NCBI GenBank assembly: GCA_031272415.1
Contig: JAISTU010000117.1
Coordinates: 1 to 24,333, forward strand
Length of the DNA stretch: 24,333 bases
Source: Bacteroidales bacterium
GTDB taxonomy: Bacteria > Bacteroidota > Bacteroidia > Bacteroidales > WCHB1-69
Direction of reading: 5' to 3'
Below are positions 7,431 through 16,403 of this stretch, piece by piece; position 1 is the first letter of the stretch; every line of letters starts with the position of its first letter. Under the pieces are notes generated by a model that was given only the letters and a program-made list of their open reading frames with translations, did not search any database and was not told where the DNA came from. A program made the translations under genes and the position numbers.

Positions 7431-9021
7431 ATGGCAGAAGTTAGAGCATTACCGATTGGAATACAGAGTTTTGAAAAATTACGGACAGAAAATTATGTGT
7501 ATGTTGACAAAACTCATTTTGTGTATGAATTGACAAGGACAAGCAAGCCTTATTTTCTTTCACGTCCGCGTAGATTTGGAAAAAGTTTGTTCCTCACTAC
7601 TCTCAAAGCCTATTTTGAGGGGAAGAAAACTTTTTAATGGATTGAAAATCAGTGAGTTAGAGAAAAATTGGACAAAATATCCTGTGCTACATATTGAATT
7701 AAAAGATGAGGATTTGTCGTCAGCGGAAAAAACAGAAAATTATTTTCTTAAAATATTAAGAGAGAAAGAGTTAGAATTTGGAATTTCAACAAATAAATAC
7801 TCTGCTTCTTCTAAATTGGACAACTTAATTTATGAAATTTATAAAAAGACAGGAAAAAGAGTTGTACTATTGATTGACAACAGCGACAAACCGCTGCGTG
7901 ATTATATAGAAAATTGTCAATATTCTGAAAAGGGATATATGCAAATATTGCGACAACTCCATAGTAATTATGGAACTTTAAAAGGGAGCGACCAGTATTT
8001 GCACTTTGTTTTTATGACAGGAACCTCGATAATTCCTTGCAATAATTGGGATTTGGTATCTGTAAATCACCTATGCCATATTTCGCTGTTCAAAGAATAT
8101 GCCCAAATTTGTGGCATTTCGGAGGCAGAATTATTGGCAAATTTTCAGACCGATATTGAACTGTTAGCGACTAAAAACAAAATGACCATTGAGGCAACAG
8201 TTGATAAATTGCGAAATTACTATGGGGGCTATCATTTTTATGAAGATGAGGTAGGGCTGTATAGTCCGTTTAGTTTGTTAAATGCTTTTCAAAATTTTAA
8301 TTTTGAGTCATATTAGTTTCAAACAGGTACTCCGACTTTTTTGATTAAGATGCTAAAAAATATCAAATTTGACATCTCTCACCTTGAAAATAACACAACA
8401 TGTGATGCAAACTACATCATGCAATACCCCTATAAAAATTATACTCCTATACCTTTCTTGTATCAAAGTGGTTATCTGACTATTAAGGGATATGATAAGA
8501 TTTTTAACCAATACATTCTCGGTTATCCGAATGAGGAGGTTAAATACGGTTTTCTCAACGAACTTTGTCCTCTTTATCTGCCAAATGACATGCAAAATCG
8601 TGAATTTTCTTATGTTGAATTTGGACAGGATTTATATAATGGCAACATAGAAAAATTTATGCAACGTCTGCACGCGTTTTTTGCCGCGATTCCATACGAC
8701 CTTGAAAATAAAACGGAAAAGCACTATCAGACAATTTTTTATCTGCTTTTTAACCTAATGGGACAGTTTATAAAAGTGGAAGAACATTCTGCAATTGGCA
8801 GTAGCGATGCTGTGGTAGAAGTTCCTGATAGAATTTATATTTTCGAGTTCAAACTTGACGGCAACGGCACTGTTGATGATGCTCTGAAACAGATTGAAAC
8901 TAAAAATTATGCGGGGAAATATCAACTTTCGGGCAAAGAAATTATCAAAATCGGGGCGGTATTTGATAATGAAAAACGAGGCTTGAAAGAGTGGAAGTAC
9001 TCGCCGAAACAGGAAGAATAG
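7431..9021 (+). pseudogene. AAA-ATPase-like / PD-(D/E)XK nuclease-like (DUF1703) gene, broken twice
   Basis: The pieces together make a full-length protein of the AAA-ATPase_like plus DUF1703 family (about 530 aa), common and multicopy in Bacteroidota and of uncertain role. The N-terminal piece has the family start (LPIGIQSFEKLR, YVDKT) and the Walker A SRPRRFGKS. An extra A in the run at 7626-7629 shifts the frame; homology resumes in the next frame as LFNGLKISELE. An in-frame TAG at 8314-8316 stands where the family has Trp (SY[W]FQTGTPTFLIK). The nuclease-like C-terminus remains, with SDAVVEV and the IFEFKL lysine. The usual LIDEYDKP box is LIDNSDKP, so the acidic residue after the Asp is lost. 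TAG ends many intact genes here, so readthrough is unlikely. Three separate polypeptides could still be made, but none should be a working ATPase. Confidence 0.85.
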
Positions 9022-9061
9022 ATTTTTTTTTTTGCATTTTGGGATAAAAACGTTATAAAAA
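9022..9061 (+). repeat. 40-bp dispersed repeat, best copy
   Basis: Starts one base after the stop of the broken ATPase gene: GA, a T-run, GCATTTTGGGATAAAAACG, TTATAAAA. It is the clearest plus-strand representative of the family. The rest of the gap to nadC (to 9195) shows no further structure I can name. Confidence 0.65.
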
Positions 9062-9195
9062 CTTTTAACATTAGGCAAAAAATAGGCAAAAAAAATTAAA
9101 CCCATTTTTTCAGTGTGTAGAGCGTAGAAAATTGATTATCAAGATATTATGATTTTTCCCTTTGTTTGGAAGTCTTTCTATAAAATGAGAATTAA

Positions 9196-10047
9196 CTAAA
9201 TTTTAGAGCGACTAATTTCTGCTAATAAACTCATATCCAAACTTTTAACGGAATGGGTTAACGCTCCCACAGAGATAAAATCTACTCCTGTTTGGGCATA
9301 ATCGACGATGTTTTTTTCGCTGATATTGCCGGAAGTTTCGGTTTCAAAACGGTGATTGTTCATTTCAACGGCTTTGTAGGTGTCTTCAACTGAAAAATTA
9401 TCAAACATAATTCGCTCAATACCTCCTATTTGCAATACTTTTTGAACATCTGCCAAAGAACGTGTTTCTACTTCAATCGGCAAATTCAGATTTTTATTTT
9501 TTAAGTAACGGTGAACTGATTCTATCGCATTTTTAAGTCCTCCTGCAAAGTCTATGTGATTATCTTTGAGCAAAATCATATCATAGAGTCCCATTCTATG
9601 ATTGTAGCCTCCCCCGATTTGAACCGCCATTTTTTCCAACAGACGCATGTTAGGAGTTGTTTTGCGAGTGTCCAACAAACGTGCGGACGTGTGTGCAATG
9701 AGTGTACATAAATGGTGAGTATAAGTAGCAATTCCGCTCATCCTCTGCATAACATTGAGCATCAAGCGTTCTGCCTTTAAAATACTTTGAATACTGCCCG
9801 CAATGGAAAGAACAACATCGCCCACTTTGACAGGTGTGCCATCTTCTATGATAATGGTTATATGTAATTCATTATCAATCTGTTGTAATATCTTTTTTGC
9901 GACATCAACACCTGCTATAATACCTTTTTCTTTGCATAACAGATACGCTTTACCCTCCTGTTTAGCATCAAAAACGGACAAAGAAGTAAAATCACCTGCA
10001 CCTATATCTTCTGCAATCGCCTCATTGATAAATGTTTCTAAATTCAT
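9196..10047 (-). CDS. nadC: NadC, nicotinate-nucleotide pyrophosphorylase (carboxylating)
   Basis: Quinolinate phosphoribosyltransferase: turns quinolinate and PRPP into nicotinate mononucleotide, CO2 and pyrophosphate in de novo NAD synthesis. Family blocks: EDIGAGDFTS (13-22), ERLMLNVMQRMSGIAT (93-108), the PRPP-site DTRKTTPNMR (126-135), GGGYNHRMGLYDMILLKDNH (145-164), EVETRSL and the late SVGALTHS phosphate-binding turn. The length of 283 aa is normal. The start ATG directly abuts the stop of the DUF4783 gene with no spacer, so translation is probably coupled. nadA and nadB are not in the window. Confidence 0.96.
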   Translation of the reverse strand: MNLETFINEAIAEDIGAGDFTSLSVFDAKQEGKAYLLCKEKGIIAGVDVAKKILQQIDNELHITIIIEDGTPVKVGDVVLSIAGSIQSILKAERLMLNVMQRMSGIATYTHHLCTLIAHTSARLLDTRKTTPNMRLLEKMAVQIGGGYNHRMGLYDMILLKDNHIDFAGGLKNAIESVHRYLKNKNLNLPIEVETRSLADVQKVLQIGGIERIMFDNFSVEDTYKAVEMNNHRFETETSGNISEKNIVDYAQTGVDFISVGALTHSVKSLDMSLLAEISRSKI

Positions 10048-10449
10048 TTATTTCTTTTCGATAGTAATTTTATGGATAAGTGCAGTATTTTGAACGGTTT
10101 TGACTACATAATATATTTTGTAGGTGCCATGTGCGGAGGTATAAGTTCCGGTTGAAAATTTTGTATTTTCCGAATCCGAACCACCTTGTTTAGGCACAAA
10201 TGAAGTCGGTTTATTTTTACTAAAAAAATCTTCTAAAATTGCACTTGCCTGTGCCTTACTAAAATAACCTTCGTTGCCCAAAATTGACATTTCAACTGTT
10301 GAGTTGAGATATTTTGACAATTGTTGAGCATTCCCACTCGATATAATTTGGTTAATATCCTTGCAAATATCACCTCCTCCTGCAAAAAACAATGCAAAGG
10401 CGACAATCATTATACTTATTATTCCTGCTTTTCTATATATTGCTTTCAT
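10048..10449 (-). CDS. DUF4783 exported small protein
   Basis: 133 aa. A hydrophobic segment at about 9-25 (AGIISIMIVAFALFFAGGG) follows a basic start (MKAIYRK), giving a signal peptide or membrane anchor, so the rest is probably periplasmic. The mature part (LSKYLNSTVEMSILGNEGYF, SKAQASAILEDFF, then a GTYTSAHGTYKIYYVVKT strand region) fits the DUF4783 family, an NTF2-like small domain restricted to Bacteroidota. I recall it commonly next to nadC, as here, but know of no proven role. First gene of the minus-strand pair. Upstream on its strand I see no strong TAnnTTTG promoter; the nearest match is a weak AATATTTG. Confidence 0.75.
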   Translation of the reverse strand: MKAIYRKAGIISIMIVAFALFFAGGGDICKDINQIISSGNAQQLSKYLNSTVEMSILGNEGYFSKAQASAILEDFFSKNKPTSFVPKQGGSDSENTKFSTGTYTSAHGTYKIYYVVKTVQNTALIHKITIEKK

Positions 10450-10550
10450 TGCGATAAAATTTTATATATTCTAAAATTATTAAATACAAATATTGTGCCT
10501 GCAAAAAAAAGAGAAGGCGACAGGTAAATGATGATTAGAAAATGGAAAAA

Positions 10551-10682
10551 TATTTTTTTTTTTTTTTTGCATTTTTGCCCCCCTTGTCTGAACTTTGATT
10601 TTGAATGATTTTTTTTGATTTGTGTGATTATCTAAAATCATAATAATCACATCAATCATACGAAAATCAGTGGTTCAGACAA
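10551..10682. repeat. Complete GTCTGAAC inverted-repeat element
   Basis: A 99-bp element bounded by TTGTCTGAAC (10584-10593) and its exact reverse complement GTTCAGACAA (10673-10682). Each arm is a diverged chain of TGATT units, so the transcript could fold into a long imperfect hairpin. It is preceded by a T-run, GCATTTTTG and a run of C, a partial copy of the 40-bp repeat. It has no ORF. Such elements are frequent between genes in Bacteroidota, as I recall, and behave like non-autonomous repeats. The stretch 10450-10550 before it holds nothing I can identify. Confidence 0.75.
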
Positions 10683-10694
10683 TTTTTTTAATTT

Positions 10695-10729
10695 TAATTT
10701 TTAACTGAAAAAAAAGTGTATCTTTGTAA
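10695..10729 (+). promoter_or_regulatory. Bacteroidota-type promoter of ahpC
   Basis: TTTTAATTTTTAACTGA, then GTG and TATCTTTG at 10719-10726. Transcription should start near 10733, giving an unusually long leader of about 125 bases before the ahpC ATG at 10859. I see no recognisable OxyR or PerR operator. Confidence 0.82.
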
Positions 10730-10753
10730 TATCCTTTTTTGCAAAGTCAAAAA

Positions 10754-10824
10754 GGAGGTTCTTGCTTTGCAGGAAAGGCAAGTTAAGAAGTTGTATATAA
10801 TTATATAAAAAAAAGGGAGCCTCC
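10754..10824 (+). promoter_or_regulatory. Candidate structured leader of ahpC
   Basis: GGAGGTTCTT (10754-10763) can pair with GGGAGCCTCC (10815-10824) over ten positions counting G-U pairs. Within it CTTGCTTT (10761-10768) pairs with AAAGGCAAG less its second G-U step (10774-10782), leaving a GCAGG loop. The two stems share three bases, so they may be alternatives or stack after rearrangement. The AT-rich stretch 10791-10814 is unpaired. This G/C-rich island stands out against the AT-rich flanks. It does not match a riboswitch class I know. Confidence 0.4.
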
Positions 10825-10858
10825 ACAGTGTTAATAAAATAAAGTAAAATAAACTATT

Positions 10859-11425
10859 ATGGAATCAATCATCAATGCGAAACTGCCGGAATTTAAGGCA
10901 GAGTTTTTTCAAAATGGAAATTTTAAGACGCTCAACAGCGCCGATTTGAAGGGTAAATGGTCGATATTTTTCTTTTATCCTGCCGATTTTACATTTGTAT
11001 GCCCGACCGAATTAGCGGACATGGCAGACAAATATGAACAATTTAAGGCGATGGGTGTAGAGATTTATTCGGTAAGTTGTGACTCACACTTTGTTCACAA
11101 AGCGTGGCATGATGCTTCGGAAAGTATCCGCAAAATTCAATACCCAATGGTAGGAGACCCAACAGGTGTTATTGCACGCGGGTTTGGTGTGTATATTGAA
11201 GAAGCAGGAATGGCGTACAGAGGTACATTTTTAGTAAATCCTGAAGGATTGATAAAAGTGGCTGAAATTCACGACAATAACATTGGGCGAAATGCCGATG
11301 AATTGTTGAGAAAAGTGGAAGCAGCACTCTTTGTCGCCGCTCATCCGGACGAAGTTTGTCCCGCTAAATGGAAACAAGGCGCCCAAACTATCAAACCAAG
11401 CATAGATTTGGTAGGAAAAATTTAA
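10859..11425 (+). CDS. ahpC: AhpC, alkyl hydroperoxide reductase peroxiredoxin
   Basis: Typical two-cysteine peroxiredoxin that reduces hydrogen peroxide, organic peroxides and peroxynitrite in the cytoplasm. The peroxidatic Cys48 lies in FYPADFTFVCPTE and the resolving Cys167 in EVCPAKW, both in their family contexts. R121 in YRGTFLV is the conserved arginine of the active site. The length of 188 aa is normal for the AhpC1 group. The start is the first ATG (MESIINAKLPEFK), matching family N-termini. It precedes ahpF, its dedicated reductase, by 135 bases. It probably responds to oxidative stress; the long leader upstream is where control might act. Confidence 0.97.
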   Translation: MESIINAKLPEFKAEFFQNGNFKTLNSADLKGKWSIFFFYPADFTFVCPTELADMADKYEQFKAMGVEIYSVSCDSHFVHKAWHDASESIRKIQYPMVGDPTGVIARGFGVYIEEAGMAYRGTFLVNPEGLIKVAEIHDNNIGRNADELLRKVEAALFVAAHPDEVCPAKWKQGAQTIKPSIDLVGKI

Positions 11426-11560
11426 ATTTCTTTTTGTAATTTTTTTTAAATTAATTAATTAAAAAAACCATGGCTCCAAAGAGCATTTTTAACCGTAGAT
11501 ATCCAATTTTTATCATTTCGTAAATGTTTTTTGGGGCTTTTTTTATCTAAAAAAGGATAA

Positions 11561-13117
11561 ATGATGTTAGAATTTGAACTTAAAAATCAGTTAAAATCCG
11601 TATTTTCAGGGCTTAATAATAATTTTGTTCTTGATATTTATGTAGCCGAAAATCATCCTGCCAAAAATGAACTGTTAGAATTAGTGAGCGACCTTGCCGA
11701 TTGTTCAGAAAAGATAACGTATTCTGTTCATAATGGTAATAGTTTGGAAATGAATATTTTACGCAATCAAAAGCCAACCAATATTTATTTTCGTGGTGTC
11801 CCCAATGGGCATGAATTTACATCTTTGTTGATGGCTATTTTAAATGCAGACGGAAAAGGGAAAAATTTGCCGGACGAATTTATTACTCAAAGAATTAAAA
11901 ATTTGAATGGAAAAATCAATCTAACTACTTATGTATCACTTACTTGTACCAATTGTCCCGATGTTGTGCAATCTTTGAACATAATGGCATTACTCAATGA
12001 AAATATTCGGCATGAAATGGTGGAAGGGTCTGTCAATGAAGAAGAGGTAGAATCGCTTCATATTCAAGGAGTTCCAACTGTTTATGCAGATGGTCAATTG
12101 CTACATGTCGGCAAAAGTGAGTTAGGCGAATTGCTTGCAAAATTAGAGAAAAAATATGGCTCAAAGGCAAACATAACAACAGAAATACCTATAAAATCTT
12201 ATGATGTAGTGGTCGCCGGCGGTGGTCCTGCGGGAGTGGCAGCAGCCATTTATTCTGCTCGTAAAGGATTGAAAGTGTGTGTGTTAGCCGATAGAATTGG
12301 CGGACAAGTTAAAGAAACAGTAGCCATTGAAAATCTAATTTCTGTCCCTCAAACGACGGGCGAACAATTGGCAAACAATCTTAAAAAACATCTCCAAAAT
12401 TATCCCATAGATATTGCTGAAAATAGACAAATAGAAAAGTTTGAAATTATTGATAATCAAAAAGTTATAACAGTTGTTGGCGGTGAAAAATACACCTCTG
12501 ACGCACTCATTATTGCCACTGGTGCTTCATGGAAAAAATTGAACGTAACAGGTGAAAATCAATACATTGGCAAAGGGGTTGCATTTTGTCCGCATTGCGA
12601 TGGTCCGTTTTATAAGGGCAAACATGTGGCTGTTATTGGCGGTGGCAATTCGGGTATAGAAGCGGCGATTGATTTGGCGGGCATTTGTGCAAAAGTTACT
12701 GTAATTGAATTTTTGGAAACATTGAAAGCCGATTTGGTTTTGCAAAAAAAAGTAAATTCTTTGCCAAATGTAGAAATTATTCTCAATACTCAAACCACTG
12801 AAATTGTGGGAGATAGCAATAAAGTTACAGCCATTCGCATCAAAAATAGAAACACAGCCCAAGAACATTTGATGAGTGTAGATGGTATTTTTGTACAAAT
12901 TGGACTTTCGGCTAACAGTCAGATATTCAGCCAATTAGTAGAAACCAACAAATTTGGTGAAATTGTAATTGATACGCATTGCAGAACATCTCTCAAAGGA
13001 GTTTATGCCGCCGGAGACGTGAGCGAAGTCCCTTATAAACAAATCATTATCGCAATGGGTGAAGGTGCCAAAGCCGCCCTCGCCGCCTTTGAAGATAAAA
13101 TGAGAAACCTGATTTAG
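11561..13117 (+). CDS. ahpF: AhpF, alkyl hydroperoxide reductase flavoprotein
   Basis: NADH-dependent flavoenzyme that recycles AhpC. The N-terminal half (1-200) is a double thioredoxin-fold module with the redox pair C129/C132 in SLTCTNCPD, which passes electrons to AhpC. The C-terminal half is thioredoxin-reductase-like: FAD-binding GGGPAG (220-225), the active disulfide C343/C346 in AFCPHCDGP, the dinucleotide-binding GGGNSG (360-365) and the second FAD motif AAGDVSEVPYKQ (483-494). The length of 518 aa matches the family. Translation may begin at 11561 or at the second ATG, 11564. The 135-base gap from ahpC contains a weak GCTC-CAAA-GAGC hairpin followed by ATTTTT (11473-11490), possibly reducing readthrough into ahpF. 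Confidence 0.96.
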   Translation: MMLEFELKNQLKSVFSGLNNNFVLDIYVAENHPAKNELLELVSDLADCSEKITYSVHNGNSLEMNILRNQKPTNIYFRGVPNGHEFTSLLMAILNADGKGKNLPDEFITQRIKNLNGKINLTTYVSLTCTNCPDVVQSLNIMALLNENIRHEMVEGSVNEEEVESLHIQGVPTVYADGQLLHVGKSELGELLAKLEKKYGSKANITTEIPIKSYDVVVAGGGPAGVAAAIYSARKGLKVCVLADRIGGQVKETVAIENLISVPQTTGEQLANNLKKHLQNYPIDIAENRQIEKFEIIDNQKVITVVGGEKYTSDALIIATGASWKKLNVTGENQYIGKGVAFCPHCDGPFYKGKHVAVIGGGNSGIEAAIDLAGICAKVTVIEFLETLKADLVLQKKVNSLPNVEIILNTQTTEIVGDSNKVTAIRIKNRNTAQEHLMSVDGIFVQIGLSANSQIFSQLVETNKFGEIVIDTHCRTSLKGVYAAGDVSEVPYKQIIIAMGEGAKAALAAFEDKMRNLI

Positions 13118-13154
13118 AGTGGAGAGTGTAGATAGTTATAATCTTGATAATCAT

Positions 13155-13190
13155 TTTTTAGAACGTTTTTATCCCAAAATGCAAAAAAAA
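13155..13190 (-). repeat. 40-bp dispersed repeat, inverted copy
   Basis: Read on the minus strand it gives AGATTTTTTTTGCATTTTGG then GATAAAAACGTTCTAA, the best match to the family consensus. It lies between ahpF and the next plus-strand gene, so the family is not tied to the direction of transcription. Confidence 0.65.
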
Positions 13191-13253
13191 TCTACAATTT
13201 TTTTTACAATATTTATCCTGTTTTTACGTTATAGTATTTTAATTTTGTAAAAT

Positions 13254-15416
13254 ATGCATCTATTTTTGAGAAGAATAAGTTTATTAGGATTAAGTTTTGT
13301 GCTTTGTTTTGGTATGCAAATAAAGGCACAAGGGATATTGACCGGCTTGGGAGGCAATGATGTGGTCAAAATGGCTGCAAAAAAAGCAAAAAAAATGCAC
13401 AAAAGTGACACTTTATTGCTTTATGAGCCTATATGGTTGCCCCTGACGGATGATTTTTCGGCAGCAGGAGTTTATCCGGATACGGCTTTGTGGCTAAACA
13501 GACAAGGCTTTGTAAACCAATCTTTTTGCTACAATCCGCCGACCATTGGATGTCTTACTTTGGATGCGGTGGATAGCAAAGGAAAAATTTATGAGCATGC
13601 TTCCGTGTCGCCTTTTGGGGCTGATACATTGCTCTCTCGCCCTATTCGCATGGACAGCATTCCGATTTCCCCTTCTGTTTTGATACCTTTGTCGCCCGCG
13701 GATTCGGTATATTTTAGTTTTTATTACCAACCCGGAGGCGGTTTAGGTGCGGCATGGGAGGCTTTGGGCAATTCACCGGAAACGGACGACAGCCTTGTGC
13801 TTGAATTTGCCTATCAAACACCTAATATTGTGCTTTTGTATTATATCTATGACACTGTGTGTCCCTTAGATACGGTACAAATTGGCGATACTATTTTCAG
13901 CCCCTGCGATTCTGGACTTTTTATTATCGCACAGCAAATTTATGCACCTTTTGACTCTGTTGCAGTGCCTTGCGATTCGGTTTGTGCAATGGAAACTATA
14001 TGGGAAACCGTTTGGGCTACACAAGGAATGAAATTAAAACAGTTTTTTGATACATATAATACTTATTTCCGGCAAATTATGATACCCATTACAGACCCAA
14101 AATATTTCAATTCACATTTTCAATTTCGATTTCGTAATTATGCCTCTTTGGACGACAGTTATGCTGAATATCAAAGCAATTGCGACTTTTGGAACTTAGA
14201 TTATATCCGATTGTCCAATAACAGAACCTGTAATGATACGGCTATCAATGATTTAGCCATTGTTGATAATCCGGGTAGCATTTTAGAAAAATATACTTTT
14301 ATGCCTTGGCAACATTTTGTTAATAATTCTTCTTCGGAAATCAAAAGCGGTTTTGAATTGAAGTTAACTAACCTTTTCAATCAGACGAAAAACAGTATGT
14401 ATCAATACATTATATATGATGACGACTCTAACACGGTGGGAACATACAACGGGGGCAATCAAAATATAGACCCCTTTGTACCCAATGGCTATCAAACGGC
14501 AAGTGTACATGCACAGCCTCCTATGCCGGCAAATTTAACCCTGCCGTCTGCCACAAAAGATAGTGTTTTGCTGACCATTGCTCACATTTTCAGAGACCAA
14601 GGCAACAGCGACGTCAATTCACAAAATGATACAGCGTTTTATTGGCAAAAATTTTATAATTATTTTGCCTACGACGACGGTACGCCGGAGGCAGGCTATG
14701 TGGTCATTTCTACTGACGGAAAAAGAACTACAGGCTTGGCTTTAACTTTCCAACTAAACAAAGCCGACACTATACAAGCCGTTGATATTTATTTCAATAA
14801 TGTTTATAACAATGCTACCGAACATGAATTTGACCTCTGCTTTTGGAATGACGAGGGCGGTAAACCAGGACAATTGATTTATAAACAAACTGTTAATCAA
14901 ATAGTTACAGACGAAATTTATGGATTTCAACGCTTCTATTTAGATACTCCTTTTGTGCATTCGGGAACCATTTTTACAGGCTATCAAACTTACAAAAATA
15001 AGTTTCTCAATATAGGTTTTGACCAAAATAATTCGGCAGCGGGCTATTATTTTGTGCAAAAAAACGGCGGTACTTGGTTGGATGACTATAATTTCTCCAA
15101 TGGCACACCTATGATTAGATTGGTGGTTGGAAAAACAATTGAACACACTGATATTCAAGTTGTTAAAGATAATGAAAAGCCCGATTTTGTACTTTATCCT
15201 AATCCTGCCAACGATAGATTGTACATAACAACTACTGACCAATGCGATGTAAATAATTGGAAAATAAGCATTTACAACATTACAGGACAAACAGTATTAG
15301 AAAGTGATTATGAACAACAAATATCTGTAAGTCATTTATCTTCAGGATTTTACATCTTAAAATTAACCTATCCGCAAAACGGACAAAGTGTGTTCAAAAA
15401 GTTTGTAATTCAATAA
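13254..15416 (+). CDS. Secreted protein with type IX secretion sorting domain (type A)
   Basis: 720 aa. An N-terminal signal peptide (MHLFLRRISLLGLSFVLCFG, likely cut after QIKA) sends it through Sec. The last 76 residues (645-720) are a type A T9SS tail: FVLYPNPANDRLYI, VNNWKISIYNITGQTVLES, LSSGFYILKL and the final KKFVIQ. It should cross the outer membrane by T9SS and be released or attached to the surface. The middle is rich in Asp, Tyr, Asn and Phe, with beta-strand character and a Cys-containing stretch at about 195-250. I recognise no catalytic domain. A TAATTTTG at 13240-13247 fits the -7 consensus but would leave almost no leader. Its stop overlaps the CPBP start by one base. Confidence 0.85.
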   Translation: MHLFLRRISLLGLSFVLCFGMQIKAQGILTGLGGNDVVKMAAKKAKKMHKSDTLLLYEPIWLPLTDDFSAAGVYPDTALWLNRQGFVNQSFCYNPPTIGCLTLDAVDSKGKIYEHASVSPFGADTLLSRPIRMDSIPISPSVLIPLSPADSVYFSFYYQPGGGLGAAWEALGNSPETDDSLVLEFAYQTPNIVLLYYIYDTVCPLDTVQIGDTIFSPCDSGLFIIAQQIYAPFDSVAVPCDSVCAMETIWETVWATQGMKLKQFFDTYNTYFRQIMIPITDPKYFNSHFQFRFRNYASLDDSYAEYQSNCDFWNLDYIRLSNNRTCNDTAINDLAIVDNPGSILEKYTFMPWQHFVNNSSSEIKSGFELKLTNLFNQTKNSMYQYIIYDDDSNTVGTYNGGNQNIDPFVPNGYQTASVHAQPPMPANLTLPSATKDSVLLTIAHIFRDQGNSDVNSQNDTAFYWQKFYNYFAYDDGTPEAGYVVISTDGKRTTGLALTFQLNKADTIQAVDIYFNNVYNNATEHEFDLCFWNDEGGKPGQLIYKQTVNQIVTDEIYGFQRFYLDTPFVHSGTIFTGYQTYKNKFLNIGFDQNNSAAGYYFVQKNGGTWLDDYNFSNGTPMIRLVVGKTIEHTDIQVVKDNEKPDFVLYPNPANDRLYITTTDQCDVNNWKISIYNITGQTVLESDYEQQISVSHLSSGFYILKLTYPQNGQSVFKKFVIQ

Positions 15417-16342
15417 TGAGTTTATTCTTTTTTTCGCCTCAAAATCAAACAAATATAAGCCGTTTGGGGAAATGGGGCGGCTTGGCTTATATACTGCTTT
15501 TTGGCGGTGTATGCTTGCTCGTTTTTTCCCCTTTGACAAAAATATTAACAAAATTTTTATTTGAAAACCCACAAAGTGCTGATAGTCTGAAATTTAGCAA
15601 TGCGATACTACAAATTTTCATCACTGCAACGACTGTTTTAGGAGTCGGTTTTTTCATCTGTAAAAATCGTCCTTTGCACTACTTACCGCTCAAAAAAAGC
15701 ATCTATCCGAGAGATTTTTTTATGATATTGATTTTTGCATTTTTAAGCCTTCCGTTTGTCAATTTTGTTGCTGATTGGAATCAATCTTTGCATTTGCCAA
15801 CTCTATTTTCAAATTTGGAAACGTGGATAAGAGAAACCGAAAGCCAATTAGCCGCCACGACTGAATTGCTATTGCAAGGAAAAACATTTAATATACTCAT
15901 AATCAACTTATTAGCAATTGCACTTATTCCTGCACTTTGTGAAGAGTTTTTTTTCAGAGGATTATTGCAACAATGGGCTGTTTTTGCATTGGGAAATAAA
16001 ATAGTAGGTGTTTTATTTACTGCTTTCATTTTCAGTGCAATACATTTACAATTTTTAGGGTTTTTCCCACGTTTTTTGCTGGGGATTTATTTGGGTTATT
16101 TAACTATCAAAAGTGGCACATTATGGAGTGCAGTTTTGGCACATTTTATCAACAATGCCATTATTGTTGTGGCTGCATTTCTTTATCATAATCACATTAT
16201 TTGTATTGATTATCACACTGTTGGCAATTTTTCCAATAATATCACCATAATCATTGCAAGTGCCTTCCTTTCTTTCCTTTTATTGTTTTGGTATCATAAA
16301 AGATATAAATTCCCCCCTAAATTTCCTCATAGGGACTTTTGA
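15416..16342 (+). CDS. CPBP-family intramembrane glutamic protease
   Basis: 308 aa, eight or so membrane helices. The CPBP (Abi/Rce1-like) signature is complete: E176-E177 and R181 in CEEFFFRG, H210 in FSAIHLQF, and H243 with N247 in LAHFINN. Family members cut prenylated proteins or peptides in the membrane, or act in bacteriocin immunity; the substrate here is unknown. The start ATG overlaps the last base of the upstream stop (TAATG), so translation is coupled with the T9SS protein. Residues from about 299 (FPPKFPHRDF) are encoded inside a dispersed repeat beginning at 16311, so the native C-terminus was probably replaced when it landed. Confidence 0.88.
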   Translation: MSLFFFSPQNQTNISRLGKWGGLAYILLFGGVCLLVFSPLTKILTKFLFENPQSADSLKFSNAILQIFITATTVLGVGFFICKNRPLHYLPLKKSIYPRDFFMILIFAFLSLPFVNFVADWNQSLHLPTLFSNLETWIRETESQLAATTELLLQGKTFNILIINLLAIALIPALCEEFFFRGLLQQWAVFALGNKIVGVLFTAFIFSAIHLQFLGFFPRFLLGIYLGYLTIKSGTLWSAVLAHFINNAIIVVAAFLYHNHIICIDYHTVGNFSNNITIIIASAFLSFLLLFWYHKRYKFPPKFPHRDF

Positions 16343-16376
16343 AAAAGGACGCAGGGCGAAGCAGAAATTTACGATT
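16311..16376 (+). repeat. CCCCTAAATCCCC-type element overlapping the CPBP 3' end
   Basis: CCCCCCTAAATTTCCTCATA followed by GGGACTTTTGAAAAAGG and GCAGGGCGAAGCAGAAATT. It aligns with the two outer parts of the element at 7208-7298 and supplies the last codons and TGA stop of the CPBP gene. It opens the 403-base gap before the MFS gene, which holds only repeats and a promoter. Confidence 0.5.
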
Positions 16377-16403
16377 TTGAGATTTACGATTGTAGATTTT
16401 TCT

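Noticed and set aside
8314..8316. TAG read as an amino acid rather than a stop
   Set aside because: TAG ends secY, queA, ispD, the bactofilin gene, nadC, ahpF and the MFS gene. The same gene also has a frameshift, so decay is simpler.
9803..10093. 96-aa plus-strand frame opposite nadC
   Set aside because: Antisense shadow of the well-identified nadC gene.
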